Below the pieces are notes generated by a model. The model worked only from the letters and a program-made list of their open reading frames with translations. It ran no database searches and had not been told where the DNA came from. A stretch of 64,000 bases of DNA, from the NCBI RefSeq assembly GCF_965638725.1, contig NC_134949.1, positions 127,780,294 to 127,844,293 on the forward strand, given 5' to 3'. Made by a program: the position numbers and the translations under genes. Positions 1-10,417 of this stretch are shown here, piece after piece (the stretch's first letter is position 1; each line of letters opens with the position of its first letter). The DNA comes from Aptenodytes patagonicus (taxonomy: Eukaryota > Chordata > Aves > Sphenisciformes > Spheniscidae).

Positions 1-1002
1 AAACCCAGAAGTTGCAGAAAAATAAGCTGCAAATACCTGTGTACTACCAGCGTGGGAAATGAAGACAAACAGGAGGCTCGGCACCAGGACCCTTAGAGGA
101 AAGCTAAATTGCCTTTGTCCTGTCTCAGTTCTGAGCTATGTGAGAGACTGAAATCACCTGCGATGTTCTCCAGGAAGCCACAGAGGCTGCTGTAATTTAC
201 GGCAGCCTACTATAAAGCTACACCAGCATAGGAAACCAGCCAAAGATTTTGTGATTGGCCAAGCCGGCATGGGCTGAGCAGCATTAGGTAAGGCTGATCA
301 GAGCTGCCAGTAAGAGGCTGTGCTGGAGAAGACAGAGGGAGAAAAAAAGCAGCATACGCACCTGACCTAAGGGCAGAATCTCTGCCTCGTACTAGAACTC
401 ACGTACAACTGGAAACCAGTAGCGAGTTCTGCAATGATAGTAAAAGCACATTAAGGGATTTAATGGCACTTCAAGTAAACACAGAACAGAAATATTTAGA
501 TATTACTTGTGTGTACTTTTCTAAAGTAGGTCAAGATATCACGGTCTGAATGTCACACACTGCAGGCGAAAGAGGGAAACATTTGGAACCTAAATAACTG
601 TTAAAACCACTGTTTTTTACGGGTCTCTCATAACTGCTGAGGGTAGTATTTGCTTTACTGTGATGATCCTGAGAGCACTATGAGCGCTGTCTTTCCATGT
701 CACTGCCTAACACTAGTCTCCTCAAAACCCGTATTCTGGAACCAAATAAAAGGAACTGACTTTCAGAGGTAATGAACATATGCAATCTTGAACAAAAAGC
801 TTTGAGAGTTGCAAGCTCTCATCTTGAAAAGTAAAACCAATTATTTAGCGGCATCAGTAAGGTGCTTGAAGGCTAACACTAGATACTGGTATTTGAAAAT
901 ATTCTTCCCATTTTAAAGATTTTATGTAAAAGATTTGTAACTTCCAAGCTTTGACACTTCCTCATACTGCACCCAAGAAAGGAGAGGAAGATCTCCCTAC
1001 CC
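1..1002. other. Non-coding flank left of the candidate minus-strand exon
   Basis: No open frame with coding character, repeat or RNA gene was recognised here. If the minus-strand exon at 1003-1098 is a true last exon, this stretch would be its 3' UTR and downstream flank. The only poly(A)-signal-like hexamer noticed on that strand is ATTAAA (plus-strand TTTAAT at 459-464), about 540 bases past the stop codon. That is weak support. Confidence 0.4.
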
Positions 1003-1098
1003 CTACTCATCATCGCCCATGAAAGCCTCATCAAGGTGAATTTCTCTGGCCAAGACAAACGCAGCTGCTGCAGCCCCCGCACGCAGTCCTATCACACC
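1003..1098 (-). CDS. Candidate terminal coding exon of an unidentified small protein
   Basis: Seen in sequence: reading the minus strand from 1098, 31 sense codons run to a TAG at 1005-1003. The preceding bases form a good splice acceptor (a pyrimidine-rich stretch ending in CTCCTCAG at 1101-1099). The segment is richer in G+C than its surroundings. It encodes an alanine-rich hydrophobic stretch (LRAGAAAAAFVLA) followed by an acidic tail ending in GDDE, which would fit a short membrane helix with a charged C-terminus. It can be joined in phase 0 to the exon at 1700-1729, giving about 41 codons; longer genes with more upstream exons are equally possible. I do not recognise the protein. A chance open frame of this length is possible, so the call rests on the combination of acceptor, base composition and matching phase. 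Confidence 0.3.
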   Translation of the reverse strand, partial: GVIGLRAGAAAAAFVLAREIHLDEAFMGDDE

Positions 1099-1699
1099 CT
1101 GAGGAGAATGGCTAAGATTCCAAACAAAAACGTTATCTTTCAAGACTCATTCTGAAAAACGGACCAAACTTGTACTCCCTTCAGTACGTTCTGACCTGCT
1201 TCTTTATGGTGCATGTAGGAACACAAAGATATTGGCAGTCTAGGGCGTTACATTTGTTCGAAATCAAATAACCTAGGTGAGATCCTGCTCCTTTCATGAA
1301 GAGCTTCCATCAAGTCCAGTCCTTGGCAGGGCATCCGATTTACTGCATGTGGAGCATCGCCCCTACAGCCGAGAGCCCCCGCTTTACCGCTTTTTTCTTC
1401 ATTCGGACCCGGGATTGTATCTTTATTAAATAGCGTTACGTAGCAGTTTCCTGCGTTACTGAGAATTTCCGTTATTGATTCCTCACGGTGCCATCTTCGC
1501 GTTTCTTCCACACAGATCCCCCGACCCTGTGTACGTACCCGAGAACTTCACTTACACCTCCCCCGGCGGCCGCCCGCCCGCTCCCAGTCCCGAGGGGCGG
1601 CGGGGCCAGGCCCGCGGACAGGGGAGGCCCCCGCACCTCCCTGCCGCGGCGGTCGTGGGACGCGCTGCCGGGTAGGCGAGAGGACACAGACCGCCGTAC

Positions 1700-1729
1700 C
1701 TGAGGGCAGCCAGCGGGAAAGCGAGCCAT
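1700..1729 (-). CDS. Candidate first coding exon, minus strand (CpG-island start codon and splice donor)
   Basis: On the minus strand an ATG in a strong context (GAGCCATGGC) at 1729-1727 is followed by ten codons (MARFPAGCPQ). A near-consensus donor, CAG|GTACGG, follows, with the exon ending at 1700. The frame leaves the exon in phase 0, the same phase as the acceptor-bounded frame at 1098-1003, with an intended intron of about 600 bases. An in-frame upstream ATG lies about 16 codons earlier, so the start is not certain. The exon sits inside the CpG island, as expected for a first exon. The product is unidentified. An alternative is that this is a non-coding first exon, or that the donor is used only by chance. 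Confidence 0.25.
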
Positions 1730-1734
1730 GGCTC
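1723..1734. promoter_or_regulatory. 12-bp palindrome with overlapping divergent start codons
   Basis: GAGCCATGGCTC is its own reverse complement, so both strands read a Kozak-like GAGCCATGGC. The plus-strand ATG (1728-1730) is followed after three codons by a donor-like CCG|GTGAGC. The minus-strand ATG (1729-1727) is followed after ten codons by CAG|GTACGG. Whether either is used is unknown. Confidence 0.5.
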
Positions 1735-1998
1735 CGGTGAGCGGCCGTGCCCGAGCGAGACGGCCCTCCCTCCTCATGGAGGGGCCGGGGCAGGCGCCGC
1801 CGCCGCCGCTCCCTGAGGGGGGGGGAGCGGCGTTTCGGCCCCGGCCGAGCGGTGGGGACGCGAGGGCGCCGCACTCCCCTCCCCGGGCCGGGCGACCGCC
1901 CCACACCCGCCGGCGGGGCACACCGGCTACCCCGCCCGCCGCCAACGGCCGCCGGAGGAGCGGGGCCGCGGCGAGGGGCGCCTTGGGCGGGGGCGGCG

Positions 1999-2012
1999 GC
2001 GCCCCCTGGCGG
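1999..2012 (-). promoter_or_regulatory. CTCF-type binding site
   Basis: GCGCCCCCTGGCGG on the plus strand reads CCGCCAGGGGGCGC on the minus strand, a very close match to the vertebrate CTCF core. It lies inside the CpG island. The match is seen directly; occupancy is inferred. Confidence 0.6.
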
Positions 2013-2083
2013 CCACCCCGCAGTGCGGTGCGCAGGTGGCGGCCGGGCGCGGGGCGGGCGGCTCCGCCGCATCGCGTCGCGCC

Positions 2084-2113
2084 GCGGTGCGCTGCGGTGC
2101 GGTGCGGTGCGGT
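2084..2113. repeat. (GCGGT)6 pentanucleotide repeat
   Basis: Six 5-bp units, five GCGGT and one GCGCT, lie within the CpG island. Such GC-rich short tandem repeats are length-variable and hard to sequence. Confidence 0.85.
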
Positions 2114-2293
2114 GAGAGCGGTCGGCGGGGGTCCCGCCGCGCTGGCCGGCGCGGGGCGGGGCCGGGCGTGAGGAGCGGCGGCCGCTGCCGCCCCCGCTAT
2201 CTGACCCGACCTTCCCCATCTCCTCCTCCACCGCCCCCCGCCGGCCGGCTGTCCTGCCCCCAGCGGCCCGGGAGGAACTGAACCATCGCTGCA

Positions 2294-2301
2294 CAGGAAG
2301 T
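2294..2301 (+). promoter_or_regulatory. ETS-type site (CAGGAAGT)
   Basis: CAGGAAGT matches the ETS/GABP core common near CpG-island transcription starts. The GCGGC-rich sequence just downstream looks like a typical vertebrate 5' UTR, which would place a plus-strand start near 2300. This is inferred from motif and composition only. Confidence 0.35.
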
Positions 2302-2630
2302 AGCGGCTGCGGGGAGCAGCGGCGGCGACAGCTGGGGCTGCCGCACTCAATGAGCGAGGCTCCCGCAGCCGCCCGCCCCGCTCGCCCCTTCCCCGCCTCC
2401 CGAGGGCAGCGGCACCGAGCCAGCCCGCCGCCGCCGCTGGGGGGGCACCGCGGACAGCAGCAGGCGGAGGCGGGCAAGGCCGCCCGCCCCGGGGCTGGAG
2501 GCTGAGGCGGGCAGAGGCAGCTCCGGCTCTTCCCGAGGAGGCGGCGGCGGGGACTGCAGGTTGGTGCCGCTCCGCCGGCGAGGCGCGGATGCCGGGCTGC
2601 GGGGGGAAGGCGGGCGGCGGACCCTGCCCG

Positions 2631-2675
2631 CGCCGCGCCGCGCCGTGCCGCGCCGTGCCGTGCCGTGCCGTGCCG
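2631..2675. repeat. (CGCCG/TGCCG)9 pentanucleotide repeat
   Basis: Nine consecutive 5-bp units of CGCCG or TGCCG. The unit differs by one base (on a rotated reading) from the GCGGT repeat about 550 bp to the left, and both lie in the CpG island. Confidence 0.85.
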
Positions 2676-2931
2676 GCCCCCAGCGCCTCCCGCCTCGGCG
2701 CTCCCGCACGCTGCCGGGGCGGGCGGCGGCGGCTCCGCCGGGCGCCCCTCTTGAAAGGCCCCAGCGCGCCGCCCCCCGCTGCGGCGGCGACAGGAGGAGC
2801 CGGGCCGGGCCCGGCTCGGTCCGGCGGCCGCGGTGCCGGTGCCGCCGGCAGGCGCAGCTCTTTGTGCGCCGGCGGGCGGGGGGGGAGCGGCGGGGCCGGG
2901 CCCGGCCCGGCGGCGGGGGGTACCCGGCGGG

Positions 2932-3014
2932 ATGGCGGCGGCGGCGCGGGGAAGGGCACAATGGTCCCGCCGGCGCGGCCGGGCCCCGGCTGAAATGCAT
3001 CCTCCCCTCCCGGG
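2932..3014 (+). CDS. Weak candidate first coding exon, plus strand
   Basis: An ATG in the context GGGATGGCGGC (also YY1-like) opens a frame beginning with an alanine run (MAAAARGRAQW). It reaches a strong donor-like CCCGG|GTGAGA at 3014/3015, leaving phase 1. The position at the right edge of the CpG island and the following long non-coding stretch fit a first exon with a long intron. Random open frames are common in G+C-rich DNA, and other donors exist at 1736, 2110 and 3042, so this is only one of several possible models. The gene is unidentified. Confidence 0.15.
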
Positions 3015-3050
3015 TGAGATGGACGCCCTCCCGGGGGGTGCGGGGTGAGG

Positions 3051-6000
3051 AGGTGCAGGCTGGCGGCTCGCTGCTGGGAGGATGGCAGCTGGGCTCTCCA
3101 CCGAGTCTGTGGGGAGGGAGGGAGGAAGGATGGTCGAAAAGTGGGAGAGCGGTTTAAAACAAACAAACAAAAAAAAAATAGAAGAAAAGCCCGTTTCCGA
3201 AAGAGCCAGGCTGTACCTGGGTGCATGGCTTGCGAGTGCAAAATGGAGAAGAGCAAACCCTATTGATCTGAGAGCGGCAACCAAATAGGATGCTGTTGTG
3301 CCTGGATTCTGTTTGGATGATGCTGATGGATTTAATAAGCTGCTAACCTAATGTGTAGGCATCTGAATCAATAAGCACATTGATGATCCCCTTATAGCTT
3401 TTAATACTCTGTATTCTAAGGGAACTTTGTGTTGAGACTGAGTGTTACCTATTTGATGCCTCGTTTGTATATTCTTCCCCTCCAATATTTTTTCCTCCTT
3501 GAATCTTCATCTCCCCTCCTTGATTAGGCAGAGAGCAGGTGTGGAATGAGAAAGGAAAGTGGCAGTTTGCAGTAATCTTGCTGCTCCTTCTTCAAAGCAA
3601 TAATAATCTCATTAGCTCATCATGTTATCAAACTCATTAATTTCAAGTCCAAAATAAACTTCATGGCCTTTCCCCCTCTCCCACTCTAAGGGGAATAGGC
3701 TAGAGTCCAAGACTGCATGTTTGCCATCAGTGAATTGCTGATACGTACAAGCATGTTTGAGAGTAAAGCGGTAAGCTCTCCACTTGTCTTGGCAGTGTTT
3801 CTTTCGCGGTGACGCTCTTCACTTGAGGCTCTTTGCTTGAACTACAGGTCGTTTGGGTGAAGTTCAACATAATCACGGATAGGTATGTGTATTTTTTTTT
3901 CCCAAGCTTGATTCTACAGGCAGTAAAACCTGTACAGTTTCCATTCATATTCTTTCAAGACTGCAGCTGTGTACGAGATGACGAAGTTAAACAGAGTTGT
4001 TGTTGTAACCTGCAGTGAACATGCTTTGCTGCGGTGAGCATTGGGCTGTTACAGAGCTCCTCGTGCCCTGAGGATTTTAAACATAAATGTTCTCATCTTT
4101 CCTGTAACTTTCGCAGGAGCCTTGGCTTTTGGTCCCCTTCTGTGTACTCTAGTCTTCTTCCCCTTCATGTCTATTGTTACTGAACCTCTGCGATTAAAAT
4201 TATATGAATTACATTCAATACCTTTTTTCAACCTTTTTTTAAGGGCAATCTTATGTACTCTAAGAAAAGTCTCATTATCCCTTTCTCTTTTCATTCCCAC
4301 CTTAGCCTCTCTAACCCTATACACACATTTAATTGGAGAAAGCAGGATAGAGAACAGTTGGTCTCCAAATATAGCTTGAATTCAACAAGCACAGGAAAAA
4401 CACCTGACCAGATTGTCTCTGCTGAGCACGATTAAAATGGCAGGACCACTTATCAAAACTTTGTACTGCAGTTTAACAGTACATTGCAGGTAGCTCAGTC
4501 GAGGGTGCGCGAGTTCTACCTGACAAGGGCTGAAATCAGAGTGGGCTTTAGCTGAGGTAATGTTGGAGAGAACTAAGGATGCTATTTTCTCTTCCCAGTG
4601 TGATTTCTTTTATCTCTGAAGAGATGCATTAACAAACAGGACAAAATTCCACTTGCAATTACAGGAAACTCTACTAGGACAAAGTGTATGTTCTTTTCCA
4701 AGCCAGAGCCAAAGCTTTCTGCCCTGTGTTAATCTTCTTACCGAATGAAACTATTGCATAGTTCTGCGCTAGCTTCACTTTTTTTTTTCTTTCTGCCTCT
4801 GTTTGCAGAAAGATGCATTGTTTTCAAATCCTAAATGGTGTTTTGTTTACTTACAAAACTATTACGGAATAATTGGATTTGAGGCTTACATTTTGTGGGG
4901 AACCGGTGTGAATAAAGTATTGCTGTTAACTGTAATGAGTTCACCTATACTAAATTTATGATAGCCATAAATTATGGTAGGCTGCTTCTACGCTTTATTC
5001 AAATACAAATTCAAATTCAAACCCAAGAAAGGTTGCATTCAATCTTGCTCCTTTGGCTTATGAGAACATAATTCCTGATAGGAATAGCCAAGATACTGAC
5101 AAAGAAATGTCATTATCATATGTAATGACTAAAAATGTTCTGCTCTTTCAGTGGGTTTTTTTAGTGTTAATACCGAGTGTTGGTGCATGCGTATTAGTCT
5201 GTTTATAGGCAGTGCCTGAACAGAGAACAGGTGACTAGGCAATCGGTACCTTGAGTATTATGAGATAAAGAACAAAAGAAATGACAAAAAGCAAAGGGAA
5301 CCCAAAATTTCATTGTGTATCAGACTGTTCCACCACCTTCTGGTGCTGAGCCCCTAGTAATAAGGATTCTCTGTCTACACTTGCGCTTCAGGCTGATACC
5401 AAGGAACTTTTGCTTGTGGGTAGCTCTTAATAAGTAATCGATACAATCTTTTTAAGTAAAACTCACAGAAAGGGAATGGAGAGGCATTAGAAGGTGGTAT
5501 CCAAATTTCTTCTTTACCTATGATATTAACCAGCATAAAATGAGAAAAAGAAACACTAATCTCAAGGCCTCTGCCACATGCTTGATGAAGATACTCTTAG
5601 AAGTGTTACATTAAAATCAATTTGCCATCTGATACATGATCATGTCAGAATGCCAGGACTGAGTCAGCACCTAAGTTGGGGGCTGATTATTGCTAGGACA
5701 CAGGCACCTACAGGTAAAATCAGGATAATCTAGGAAGTGTTTAATTTCTTGGTGTACCAAACCAATAATCTCTGCTTCCTGTTTTGGTTTATTAATTGCA
5801 GAAGTCCAAATTTCAAATGGCTAAAAAGGAAACAAACCCTTGCTGACATATTTTTTTGATGCTCCTAAAATCAGTGGATACCTATGATTTAGCTGTAAAA
5901 TTTCCTTGTGCCTCTGAGTCTGGATGCGTTTAGGAGTGTGCAGGACATGACAGTGATGAGAGGCTGGGCACCTAGAGCTGTTACACACAAGTCATAGCAA

Positions 6001-6120
6001 AAATGAAAGAAATGCTTGTCTCTTTTGTAAAGACGAATCTATGAGCACTGCCTTTGGATCCGGTCCTTCACAACAGCAGCACCTTCTGCTGCGTCTTCAT
6101 CTGTAGCTGTATAACCTTGC
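3051..6120. other. Non-coding stretch after the CpG island
   Basis: No coding exon, RNA gene or repeat is recognisable. It starts with a purine-rich G-run segment (about 3113-3130, GGGGAGGGAGGGAGG). Between about 3300 and 3660 there is AT-rich, homeodomain-site-like sequence with several TAAT-type cores. That style is seen in conserved non-coding elements, but conservation cannot be assessed here. Confidence 0.4.
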
Positions 6121-6124
6121 ACGG

Positions 6125-6290
6125 GTTAGCATAACTGTGTGGTTTAGTAGACAGGACGTTCGTCTTGGGAAGCAGGAGGCTTGGGTTCTTATCTTTGTCC
6201 AAATGAGTATTCGGTGTTGTAAAAGGGAACCGAGAGCCACAGGGACTCTTTTTCTGTCTGTAAAGTGATGCAAAACCCAGACTGTTTTAG
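6125..6290 (+). mobile_element. Ancient tRNA-derived SINE relic (MIR/AmnSINE-like)
   Basis: The left part resembles a tRNA head: an A-box-like TGGTTTAGTAGA and, further on, a B-box-like GGGTTCTTATC. The right part carries a MIR-core-like segment around CTGTCTGTAAAGTGATGC. Overall divergence is high, as expected of a SINE family that stopped moving before birds radiated. A whole tRNA gene is excluded because the B box is degenerate and there is no pairing acceptor stem. Confidence 0.45.
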
Positions 6291-7849
6291 TAGGAGAGGG
6301 CAGTGGCCGGCTGTGCCAGGGTACCCTGATGCGTTACCAAGGACGTGGTGGGTGAAGGTCATGATACCTTCCAGGGAAAAGGCAAGGAAAGCTGTGTTGA
6401 AACGATGTACAGCTCAAACTACGAAAGGATGCTGCCCATCAAACTGATGGGCAAAGGAGCCGATCAGTCTTGCCTTTCTGTTTCATGCCTGTGTTTTATG
6501 AGGGGGTCAGTATAGTCTTGGCACCCTGAACTTTCACCTAAAGTTGTTGATCTCTACCAGACATAAACCTGGGGAAAGCTGGGACTGATGGTATGTCTCC
6601 TTGCTGTGTGCTATTGGTAAATCAGCCCAGCTGCTCATGTCGCTTTTTTGTCTTTTTTTTTTTTTTCTAATTTTATTTTTTATTCTCCTCTCTCTGCTGT
6701 TCTCAGGCATGCAACTTCCTCAATGCATTTTCTAGGGAGGGCAGGCATGTAATTTTGGGCTGCCGATTCCCCTGGGAATCGGGGAACTTGGGACTTCAGC
6801 TCTGTAAGGCTTGCTACTGCAATGCTGCATTTCTTTGTGCACCCGTAGGTGCCAGTTCCTTGGTGGAGAGCTAGGATGAAATAAAGAAGAGAAGAAGCTT
6901 TCTGTCGCATCTTGGACAGGGAATGAAAGCCGGTGTACTGACTAGTCCTACTACTGTTGTTTATCTTGCAGTAGTATCAATAACGTGGTGTTCGCTTTCC
7001 AAACAAAAGATGTGGTCTATGCCCCAAAGAGTTTAAAGATCCTTTGAAGCTTTGTGTAGTGGAAATGGTAGTTCTCTAAGCCAGATCAGTCTCTACCCTG
7101 GGTACAACCTTGTTGCCTAATTGTGATTACCGCTGTAGTTTGAGAGTGCTCAAAAAAAAAAAAAAAGCTTGTCCTTGAAGTAGGTGTCGAGCTCCCTGTG
7201 TTTTATGAGAATGAAGGGGCATATAGATTCCTTATAGAAGGAATTTTCCTTACGGAAGAGGTGGATCCGAGTGTATGGCAGAACATTTAGAATCCAGTAT
7301 CTCCTCCGTATTTGTGTATTCATTGAAAAAAACCTATTTAAACCCTTTACAATGTTTCTGCATCAGTGTTAAGAGCTCTTTAATGGTCAGGCGTAAGTGG
7401 TACGACATTGGCCTTTCAGTGTGTAGCACCACTTCTCCATGCAGACAGACTTTCTCATTGGCTGTAAAGGAAATGGGATTTCAGTGAAATTTTTAGTTGC
7501 CTTTTTTTTTCCCCCTGTTGTTGTTCTTGTGCGTTAGCATTACTTAGGTAATTATAGTGTGTTTGTTAGGAGCCCTGACAGCCTAAACTGAGTTCTTTGT
7601 CAAAAATGCAATGTTTCCCTTAATTAAGAAAGACTAGAAACAGCACCTGAATCTATTAATTAAATAGTCAAGGTTGATATCTATTTAGAATATATTAACG
7701 AGCAAACCAAAATACATTTCTGACTAAAGTGTTGCCCAGAGTAAATGAGCTTCTGTGAGGCTTTTTTGTGAGAAAAATAATATATTGGTGCTGCAACTGT
7801 CACACATGCACAGTCGTGCAAAATTCATGTGAGATCTTTCCAAATTCTA
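6291..7849. other. Non-coding stretch, nothing recognised
   Basis: It contains T- and A-homopolymers (about 6652-6666 and 7152-7166) and short chance open frames only. No exon, repeat family or RNA gene was recognised. Confidence 0.4.
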
Positions 7850-7985
7850 TGGTACTTAGAACAATAGCCACTCTTTCTTCTTCAAAGCTCTTCAGAGATG
7901 TTAAATAATCCTTGTGACAACCCTATGAAGTGAGTATTGTAGTAATTTTTTATGGATGGCAAAACAATTAATCGACATTGTCTCC
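7850..7985 (-). mobile_element. MIR-like SINE relic (antisense)
   Basis: The plus strand reads like the reverse complement of a MIR 3' half. A segment AAAGCTCTTCAGAGATGTTAA is followed by ATCCTTGTGACAACCCTATG, then GAAGTGAGTATTGTAG and an ATGGATGGCAAAAC piece. These correspond in order to the conserved MIR core and tail. The divergence is high, so the boundaries are approximate. An L2-type tail is an alternative assignment. Confidence 0.55.
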
Positions 7986-10385
7986 AGCTGTACTGCAAAA
8001 GTGGGATTTTCAAAGTGCCTGTGGCTTCGCCCACCGCTAAAACTTGTGGTTGTGTGAGCGAGGGGTGGGTGAGAGTGTCTTTCTGCCTCTTCTAGCTGTA
8101 GCTGTGCCGATGAAAACATTTTGCAGAAGCAGTGGTCATCGGCATGCAGGTGCATACATCAGGCTGGACCCTATGCATCCTCATAAAGGCTGAATTTAGC
8201 TTGTTCTAAATTATTCTGCCCGTGTTACTGGCATCACTTCTTGGAGGAGAGGTGTGCAGAGCTGTTGGCTGTGCTGGTGTCTGTAAAGTTTGTCCACGTG
8301 TGAAAGTTGGGTTGCTCAGACTGACTTCAGAGCACAAGTTTGCTCATTTGTGGGATGAGGTCCTGGTCGGACTTTTCCCACTGGGCTTTTGCCAGGCTGG
8401 GCTTGCTCAGGGTTACGAGTTGCCTTGAGGTTGGGCTCCTAACTCCCTTTGATCAGAAAAGGCTGCAGACCCAGCTGTTTCCTCCACTACATGAACAGTG
8501 GCAGTATCTGCAAGCTGAAGGAGGTCTGGATAACCGGGATGTAAGTTCCTGTTTGGGTCAGACCAGCATCGCAGCTTTTCTGCGCAGCCTGGCTTTGGTT
8601 GCTGAGATATGTGTGTCTCTTCTCCACCAGCTCTGCCTGCTGCCCTTCCAGGAGTTATAAATGCCACAGCAGATGGCTTGGGGAGGCAGTGTCTGTAATT
8701 ACTGTTGCAAGATTTGCCTAAGCTTGACTCTGTACAAAGAACGCTCTTTTTCCCTGGAGATTCAAAGTTGTCGGTACTTCAAATGCAGATTTGGTCTTTT
8801 CAGGGGAACAGGATGGTGGAAATGTGTGCATTATGTGCTGGTTCAAAAACAGCCTGTCTCTCCTCTTAACATAATTCATGTGATGGTTTAATGTTATCAG
8901 TTTTCAGCCCTCTCCCGCTGGGTCAGCTTTCAGGTTCCTGGTAGTGATATAGACTAGACTGCTTATGGACCCAAATTTTGATAACAGCTGACACGCCGTT
9001 AAATAACACAGCTATAATCAGCTTATTTGATAAAGGTAGGTTTTTAAACCCATTACCCTGACTGGTAGCCTTCCATCAGGTTTCAGTGTGAACGTTGTTC
9101 CTCCTCCCAGCTGAGCAGAGATGCGCGGCTATACAGTTGACGCATGCATCTTTAATGCCTAATGCAAGCGTTCAATCTCCCAGTTGCAGTTGTGATTGAT
9201 TGATCCAGTGTTATGCTGCACAGTGTGTACTTTTCTGTGGGCTCCCTTGCTGCAAATGCTTTCCTGCAGTCTCAGGCTCCCTACCAGCGTGTCCGAGCTG
9301 AACTTCTCCTCTCGCATCCGTCTGGTGCCTGTGGCCCTTGGGTTAGTAACCATATAGCCAGCCTCTGCTTTAAGTTTGAGTTGTGAGAGGGCTGAAACCA
9401 AAGGGAAAGTAAGTTTTTAATTTCTTGAGGTCAGTAAAGATGCTGTGACCCAAATCACCCAGGCCCACTGAGCAGTGTTGTTTTTCCTTCTGGTGGTCAT
9501 GGCAGAGGGTGATGCCTCTGGTTCCTCAGATAGCTTCCTGGGGTACCTCACGGTACAGAGGGTTGGAGTCCCTCTCTTCCTAGGGAGCATGAGGCTCTCG
9601 TCTCTACTTCAAGGATTTTTTTTTTTTAAATTCATTTTGCCTGTAAAGTACCTTTGGCTAAAATTATAAGCAGCAGTGGGAATTTGGGCCAGATTCCAGA
9701 TCCTTACTGATTTCCTCCCCCCTCCCCCATGTTTCCAGTGCAATATCCTCATCACTGGGATCATGGGGTTGAGGTGGTTCTTGGTATTTTGTGTTTTGAG
9801 TTTTTTTATCTCCTGGTCAACCCGTGGCAGGGGGACAGTGCTATGCCCTTTAGCAGTCTCTTCTCATAACTAACTCTTCTGAAACTTGTAAATGTTTTTC
9901 ACGTTGAATTTGTGTGTGGTATTGCTCTTATCTGTAGAGAGGACAACTGTTTGAAAATATGTTTCATATATAGCTAGCACTGCGGCAAGGGTGTTTACAT
10001 GATCTCTCTTAAGAATTGAGATGGCTTAATCTGAAATATTATGTACTTTGAGTAATTCAGTTTGCTTTTTGTTGTCTCAGGTTGAATTGTTTTTGACGGA
10101 GGAAACTGAACTGGCTAGCTTAACTCTCCAGTTGCGTTTTTCCCCAAAGTCTCTGTGACGGTACGAGACCTATCGCTGCCAAATGCTGCTGGATTCCTTT
10201 CAAGCTTTCCTGCCCAAATACTCATCAGAAAACACTCAACGAGCCCCCTCCCTCTGCCCGCTCTGAAGGGACTGGGTTTGCATTCATTTTCTAACAACCT
10301 TACAGCAGCATGTCTTAAGCTGAACTCCGAAGGCAGCAGCACTACTTCTAGCTTGAGAAGTGACTTGGCTGCAAATCGCTAGACA
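7986..10385. other. Non-coding stretch, nothing recognised
   Basis: Only short overlapping chance open frames on both strands (for example around 8220-8660). No splice-bounded coding frame, repeat or RNA gene was recognised. A pyrimidine tract lies at about 9714-9729. Confidence 0.4.
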
Positions 10386-10417
10386 CTGGGAGGTTAGGCA
10401 GCTGGGAGGTTAGGCAG
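10386..10417. repeat. Perfect 16-bp tandem duplication
   Basis: CTGGGAGGTTAGGCAG occurs twice head to tail with no mismatch (10386-10401 and 10402-10417). This indicates a recent slippage or duplication event. Confidence 0.9.

Larger units (their letters stand above)
1555..3050. promoter_or_regulatory. CpG-island promoter, probably bidirectional
   Basis: The base composition changes abruptly near 1555 to very high G+C with dense CpG, and falls back near 3050. This is the only such block in the 64 kb. There is no TATA box. It contains an ETS-type element, a CTCF-type element, many GC boxes, start-codon-like ATGs on both strands and several splice-donor-like sites (GTGAGC at 1736, GTGAGA at 3015, minus-strand GTACGG at 1699). 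CpG islands of this size in vertebrates normally mark constitutive or developmental promoters. The 60 kb of non-coding DNA to the right would fit a long first intron of a plus-strand gene. The gene is not identifiable from this window. Confidence 0.85.

Noticed and set aside
1472..3284. Two very long minus-strand open frames (594 and 578 codons) and several plus-strand frames over the CpG island
   Set aside because: They exist on both strands and in several frames at once, because G+C-rich DNA has few stop codons. The predicted peptides are Pro/Ala/Arg/Gly-rich low-complexity sequence with no domain.
4489..4525. tRNA-like A box (TAGCTCAGTCGA)
   Set aside because: No matching B box, no acceptor stem and no anticodon arm of the right size, so it is a chance match.
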